Source: Verrucomicrobiota bacterium
Lineage (GTDB): Bacteria; Verrucomicrobiota; Kiritimatiellia; SS1-B-03-39; UBA6053
Assembly: GCA_020831625.1 (NCBI GenBank)
Contig: JAFIGD010000004.1
Coordinates: 62,001-126,000 of the forward strand
Direction: 5' to 3'
DNA length: 64,000 bases
Under the pieces are notes generated by a model. The model did no database searches. It was given only the letters and a program-made list of their open reading frames with translations, and was not told where the DNA came from. Positions within the stretch are counted from its first letter, which is position 1. Every line of letters begins with the position of its first letter. A program made the position numbers and the translations under genes. Below are positions 60,180 through 64,000 of the stretch, piece by piece.

Positions 60180-61876
60180 TTTGCGTTGACCGGAAGTGAG
60201 CCGGTGGGCGTGAGTTCGCCGAAGAGAAGATCGACGGCGGCCTCGAGGCTTTGTGGGGCCTTGGAGAAATTGCAGACGACGGTCTTGGCGTTTTCGGGAA
60301 CGGTGAAGGCGAAGGGCTTGTTGACCACGACAACAAAAGTTTTCTCGGGATGCCTGGCGATCTGTTCCGCCAGAAAGCCGGTGTGGGCGGCGGAGGCGCG
60401 GTCCTGGAAGTTGGTGATCACGACGGGGTCGTATTCAGGAATGAGGGCCGCCATGCGGGCCAGATCTTCGGCGTCGGCGGAGAAGGCAATTTCGCAGTAG
60501 GCGATGTGCGGGTTGTGGCGAAGGGCGTGCTTGAACATCAGGGCGGGATGCTGAAAGGCGTTGTTGCGCTCGGTACTGATTTGCTCGATGAGGAGCAGCG
60601 TGCGGTCCGGGGGCAGGGGAAGCGCTCCGGCCTCGGCTCGGAGCACGATGCAACTCTTGCGCGCCACCTCGCGTTCGAGGGTTTTGAGCGCGGGATCGGC
60701 GGCGAGGGTGTCGGGCGATTCGCTTTTCGGTGACGCGTCAAAAAGGCCCAGGTCGTATTTCAGGCCGAGGGTGCGGAAGAGTTTTTGGTTGAGTTCCTCT
60801 TCGGGGATTCGTCCGTCCTCGACCCAGGCTTTCACCGTCTCAAAGGTTTGGCCCACCAGTTCGTCCTGGGCTTTCATGAGCACCTGGTCGGCCCCGGCGG
60901 CGAGGGCCATGGCGCAGGCCTCCGGCACGCTGTGGTGGCGGGCCACGCCGGCCATGGTCATGCTGTCGGTGGTGACGACGCCCTGAAAGCCGAGTTTTTC
61001 GCGGATCAGTCCCTGGATCATTTTCCGGCTGAGGGTGCCGATGCGGTCGGGGTCCACGGCGGGGTAGACGGTGTGGGCGAGCATGAGGGCGGGGAGGAGG
61101 CCGAGTTCGATCAAATGACGGTAGGGGCGCAGCTCGCGGTTCCAGAGGGTGTCGAAATCGATGCCGATGACGGGGACATCGTAGTGGGCGTCGTCGGCGG
61201 AATCGCCGCGCCCGGGGAAGTGTTTTCCGGTGGCGGCGATGCCGGCCTCCCGGAAACCGCGGCAGGTTTCGGCGGCGTATTCGGCGACCACTTCCGCCTT
61301 GTCGGAGTAGGCGCGGATGTTGATCTCGGGATTACGGGGGGCGGTGTTGATGTCGAGCACCGGGGAGTGGATCATGGTCATGCCGACAGAGCGGGCCTGA
61401 CGGCCGATGGTTTTCGCGACCTCATACGCAATGCGTTTCTCACCGGTGGCGGCGATCCCCATGGGCTGGGGGAACATGGCGAAGCTTTTGAAGGAGACGT
61501 TTCCCTCGCCCTCGTTGTCGAAAGAAAAATGCAGGGGGAGGGACAGGGGCCGGGAGCTGGCGGCGGCCCGGAGTTGCCTGACGATGTCAAGGTACTCGGC
61601 GCCGGTGAGTTCCGGGGGGGGCACGCCTTTCTTATAGAAGTACTCGTCCCCCTTCATCTGCAGCGCGGACTTTCCGGTTTTGGGGTCCACGTAATTCCCG
61701 AAGGTCCGCTCCGGGGGCGTCACCCGCAGTCCACCGCAATGGTACCGCGTGACGTACTCGAGAATATTGGGGGTGAGGATAGTGCCGTTAAAGCCGAGCG
61801 TCAGACAGGCACCCACTTTTTGGTCAAGCGTCATGTTTTGGATGAGGAAGGGGATGTCAGGGTGATTTGTTGGCAT
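60176..61876 (-). CDS. glycoside hydrolase family 3, beta-N-acetylhexosaminidase-like
   Basis: A 566-residue GH3 protein. The (beta/alpha)8 domain has GKHFPGRGDSADDAHYD (the His/Asp catalytic dyad region of NagZ-type enzymes) and the nucleophile Asp in GVVTTDSMTMAGV. A C-terminal domain of about 200 residues makes it longer than NagZ (about 340). No signal peptide is seen, so cytoplasmic muropeptide or chitobiose-type recycling is plausible but not shown. It follows the HAD gene after a hexanucleotide array and overlaps the ABC gene by 4 nt. Confidence 0.9.
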   Translation of the reverse strand: MPTNHPDIPFLIQNMTLDQKVGACLTLGFNGTILTPNILEYVTRYHCGGLRVTPPERTFGNYVDPKTGKSALQMKGDEYFYKKGVPPPELTGAEYLDIVRQLRAAASSRPLSLPLHFSFDNEGEGNVSFKSFAMFPQPMGIAATGEKRIAYEVAKTIGRQARSVGMTMIHSPVLDINTAPRNPEINIRAYSDKAEVVAEYAAETCRGFREAGIAATGKHFPGRGDSADDAHYDVPVIGIDFDTLWNRELRPYRHLIELGLLPALMLAHTVYPAVDPDRIGTLSRKMIQGLIREKLGFQGVVTTDSMTMAGVARHHSVPEACAMALAAGADQVLMKAQDELVGQTFETVKAWVEDGRIPEEELNQKLFRTLGLKYDLGLFDASPKSESPDTLAADPALKTLEREVARKSCIVLRAEAGALPLPPDRTLLLIEQISTERNNAFQHPALMFKHALRHNPHIAYCEIAFSADAEDLARMAALIPEYDPVVITNFQDRASAAHTGFLAEQIARHPEKTFVVVVNKPFAFTVPENAKTVVCNFSKAPQSLEAAVDLLFGELTPTGSLPVNAK

Positions 61877-61953
61877 AGACGTTCTCGTCGTGCGCTTGTT
61901 TAAGGCGTGGGGTGTGGGGACTTGAGAGGGGGATGTGGGGAGTGGGATTGCGA

Positions 61954-62019
61954 TTAGGATTAGGATTAGGATTAGGATTAGGATTAAGATTAAGATTAAG
62001 ATTAAGATTAAGATTAGGA
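61954..62019. repeat. hexanucleotide array (TCYTAA on the minus strand), 11 units
   Basis: On the minus strand TCCTAA, TCTTAA x5, TCCTAA x5, then a degenerate TCGCAA. The first unit supplies the final Ser codon and TAA stop of the HAD gene. Same unit, strand and gene-boundary position as the array at 42032-42091. Confidence 0.95.
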
Positions 62020-62964
62020 GTGGGTGATCCAGGGCGGGGTTTCCGGAAGGCTGTCATGAAAGGCCGTGAGGAGGCTGTCCTGATAGGCACCGGCGTAGCG
62101 GCCTTCAAACAGACGGGGGAGGCCCTGGTTGAGCAGTTCGCCCCAGGACTCCCGTTCCCGGCCGGGGACAATCGGGAAGAAAAGAAAGCCGTTTTCGGCG
62201 GCGGCCTGATGGTCGCCGGGGGCGTCCCCGATCATGAGCACATGATTTTCCGCGTATTTGTCGCCTGCAGCCAGCGCCAGGTGTTCGGACTTCGTGCCCT
62301 GCTCCTGACCGGCGATGATACGGGTGAAGCGGGTGATATCGTGCTCGTTCCATTCGCGGATCAGGTCCGCGCAGGGCGTTTGAGAGACGACCATACAGTC
62401 GGCATCCGCGCTCAGAACCTCCAGCGCGGTGCGCGCCTCGGCAATCGGCGGCAGATCATGGATAATTTTTTTCACGGCTTCGGCCACGTCGATAGACCAG
62501 TTCAACGTCTGCAGGAGAATACTGTCCGACTGCAGTTCGTTTCGATGTGCCTGAATGTATTGACCCAGGACGGTCTCGCTGAGGCGGGTTTCCGAGGCGA
62601 TCCAGGTCTCCAGTTCGTCTGTGGCGATTACCCGGCCCAACCCGGCCCGCACTTCCGGGCGCTCGTTGAGCCGCCTGATCGCCTCCACCACGGCTTTGAA
62701 GCGGTTTAAACCCCTTGTTTTGGAGTAAAGGTTGACAAATTCCCAGGTTTCCCGGGCCGGTTTGCCGACCGCCTGAAAGCCGAAACAGTCGATGAAAGCC
62801 GGGCAGAAACACTCCTTGTGTTTCAGTTCCATGCTGTCGAACACACAGCCGTCTGAGTCCACCCCGATCAAAAAGGGTTTTTCCGGCCTCAGCGCTTTCA
62901 ATGCCTGCTGTTTTACAGGACGTTGTATGTTTTGACGGTGTATGTTTTTCGGTTCTGTTTCCAT
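62014..62964 (-). CDS. HAD-superfamily phosphatase-like protein
   Basis: A 316-residue member of the haloacid dehalogenase superfamily. The nucleophile motif is GVDSDGCVFDSMELKH, the Ser/Thr motif is VVSQTP, and the final Asp motif is MIGDAPGDHQAA, all in order with a helical cap between (about 60-190). The substrate is unknown. Start ATG 62964 is supported by AAAAGGACC upstream; ATG 63003 lacks a ribosome site. Its stop is provided by a hexanucleotide array leading into the GH3 gene. Confidence 0.87.
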   Translation of the reverse strand: METEPKNIHRQNIQRPVKQQALKALRPEKPFLIGVDSDGCVFDSMELKHKECFCPAFIDCFGFQAVGKPARETWEFVNLYSKTRGLNRFKAVVEAIRRLNERPEVRAGLGRVIATDELETWIASETRLSETVLGQYIQAHRNELQSDSILLQTLNWSIDVAEAVKKIIHDLPPIAEARTALEVLSADADCMVVSQTPCADLIREWNEHDITRFTRIIAGQEQGTKSEHLALAAGDKYAENHVLMIGDAPGDHQAAAENGFLFFPIVPGRERESWGELLNQGLPRLFEGRYAGAYQDSLLTAFHDSLPETPPWITHS

Positions 62965-63043
62965 TCGTGGTCCTTTTCCCGGATGTTCTGTTAAAATTTT
63001 CATGTAAACTTTATGTATTGAATAAATACTATTAAATATTAAC

Positions 63044-63072
63044 TTAACAAAAAGAATACTCAACGGTATAAT
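63044..63072 (+). promoter_or_regulatory. sigma70-like promoter of the pseudopilin-like gene
   Basis: TTAACA (63044-63049) and TATAAT (63067-63072) are separated by 17 nt, 5/6 and 6/6 matches to consensus, 62 nt upstream of the start at 63135, in an AT-rich region divergent from the HAD gene. Confidence 0.7.
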
Positions 63073-63134
63073 GTAATAAAGAAGAAAGTGGAAATAATTA
63101 CTGTAACATACAAAAAACCGGTGAAGGCTGAAAG

Positions 63135-64000
63135 ATGATGATACCCACAAGACCCCAAGACTTGGCTGGCACCCGCAAAACGGGGTCCGTGCTACTGGTG
63201 ACCATATTATCGGTTTCGTTGCTGCTGGTTGTAGTCCTTGCTCTGGTGGCCACGGTGCGGATGGAGTTGCGGACGGTGACCGAGCATCAGGAACTTTTGC
63301 AGGCCCGCGCAAACGCGCGGCTGGGAGGGCATCTTGCGCTGGCGGAACTGCAGCGCACCCTGGGGCCGGACACGAGAGTGAGCGCACGGGCGGAGATCCT
63401 GACTCCTGCGAATCCTGACGGCCACGGCGGCGGAATCGGCCCGTTTACTGCTCATGAAAGCACCCGCTTCTGGACTGGGGTGTGGGACAGTGAACAGCAA
63501 TGGCTGGGTACCGGACTTCCTGAGAATGCCGGGCCGCTTGATCCGAAGCCTTACCGGCCTTACAAGGGAGACCGGGGAAATCGTTTCCGTTCCTGGCTGG
63601 TTTCGCTGCCGCAAGCGGAACGGGACAATATTCTTACGGTTCGCGATCCGGTTCCCGTCTCGGATGCGCAGACGGTCGCTCTGGCACGTGTCCGAGCTGA
63701 ACCGCCAGGGGGCGGTGCGGCCGTGTTGTCCGAAGTCCGGGCCCCGCTGATTGAGATGAACAACAATGCGGCGACCGCCTGGTGGGTCTCGGATGAAGGC
63801 GTCAAAGCCAACGTGCGTTTGACCGATCCGTTCCGGGGACAGAGCGTTCCCGGCGCAGAGGATACTTCGAGAATGCTCTTTCCTCATCGGGAGAATTTCG
63901 CGGCGACCTCCTGGTTTGAAGAGATCGATTTCGACGACGAGGACCAGGTGGACCGATTGCAAAAACTGGGCGCGGGAACAAACAACCCCTGGCTGGCCTT
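63135..64000 (+). CDS. Verru_Chthon cassette A-like pseudopilin-type protein (truncated by window end)
   Basis: The frame is open from ATG 63135 (or 63138) to the window end, 288 codons. The N-terminus has a type IV pilin-like hydrophobic helix (GSVLLVTILSVSLLLVVVLALVATVRMEL) followed by ARANARLGGHLALAELQRTLGPDTRVSARAEIL, which I recall as the hallmark of the Verru_Chthon cassette protein A family. These proteins have unknown function but belong to a multi-gene cassette related to type IV pilus/type II secretion components, so further cassette genes may follow beyond 64000. A strong promoter precedes it. Confidence 0.78.
   Translation, partial: MMIPTRPQDLAGTRKTGSVLLVTILSVSLLLVVVLALVATVRMELRTVTEHQELLQARANARLGGHLALAELQRTLGPDTRVSARAEILTPANPDGHGGGIGPFTAHESTRFWTGVWDSEQQWLGTGLPENAGPLDPKPYRPYKGDRGNRFRSWLVSLPQAERDNILTVRDPVPVSDAQTVALARVRAEPPGGGAAVLSEVRAPLIEMNNNAATAWWVSDEGVKANVRLTDPFRGQSVPGAEDTSRMLFPHRENFAATSWFEEIDFDDEDQVDRLQKLGAGTNNPWLA

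Overview
The window looks like chromosomal DNA of a moderately GC-rich Gram-negative bacterium, most likely a member of Verrucomicrobiota (Opitutae-like). Lineage clues are an exosortase fused to an EpsI-type domain, a large secreted beta-helix protein ending in the calcium-loop cassette 'DWYADPDGDGVVNLLEYAFGGDP'-style tail common in that phylum, and, at the right edge, the start of a protein whose N-terminus resembles the Verru_Chthon cassette family. Assignment is by remembered family resemblance; no search was run.

Left part (1-10.1 kb), nearly all on the minus strand: a Fur/PerR-type repressor followed by catalase-peroxidase katG (cut by the window edge); a small GGQ release-factor-like rescue protein on the plus strand; a RelE/StbE-type toxin with its Phd/StbD-type antitoxin; then a tight run upp - ywlE-like phosphatase - RpiB-GlyA fusion - menH - menB - ldhA - PfkB-family kinase. 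The upp/ywlE/rpiB/glyA content recalls the Bacillus subtilis ywl-glyA-upp block, but here rpiB and glyA are one polypeptide.

Secretion locus (10.3-29.1 kb, plus strand): a 3477-residue two-partner-secretion exoprotein, its TpsB outer-membrane transporter, a parvulin-like periplasmic chaperone, and a 1866-residue multidomain beta-helix exoprotein. The exoprotein gene is a composition mosaic and contains a roughly 1 kb internal duplication.

Middle (29-40 kb): Na+/Ca2+ exchanger, ABC-F ATPase, then a translationally coupled pair of TPR protein and exosortase-EpsI protein (with Tyr-Gly repeats), divergent from a family 2 glycoside hydrolase and an SLC13-type transporter with two TrkA-C domains; a small anchored hypothetical protein follows.

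Efflux and metabolism (40-56.5 kb): an RND efflux operon (adaptor, pump, TolC-like lipoprotein), YceI protein, AraC regulator, menA, glycogen phosphorylase coupled to oligoribonuclease, and a convergent group of LysM lipoprotein, GYF/coiled-coil protein, CvpA and DNA primase.

Right part (56.5-64 kb): tRNA-Arg, xylA, tRNA-Val, then HAD phosphatase - GH3 glycosidase - ABC exporter on the minus strand, and a divergent pseudopilin-like gene running off the end. Together the genes suggest a heterotroph that uses menaquinone, ferments to D-lactate, stores glycogen, uses xylose and glycosides, and invests heavily in large secreted proteins.

The most unusual pattern is a pair of hexanucleotide arrays (TCYTAA units on the minus strand), 20 kb apart. 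Each supplies the final Ser codon and TAA stop of the gene before it and fills the spacer to the next gene. The RpiB-GlyA fusion, the mosaic exoprotein and the Tyr-Gly-rich exosortase are the next points to examine.
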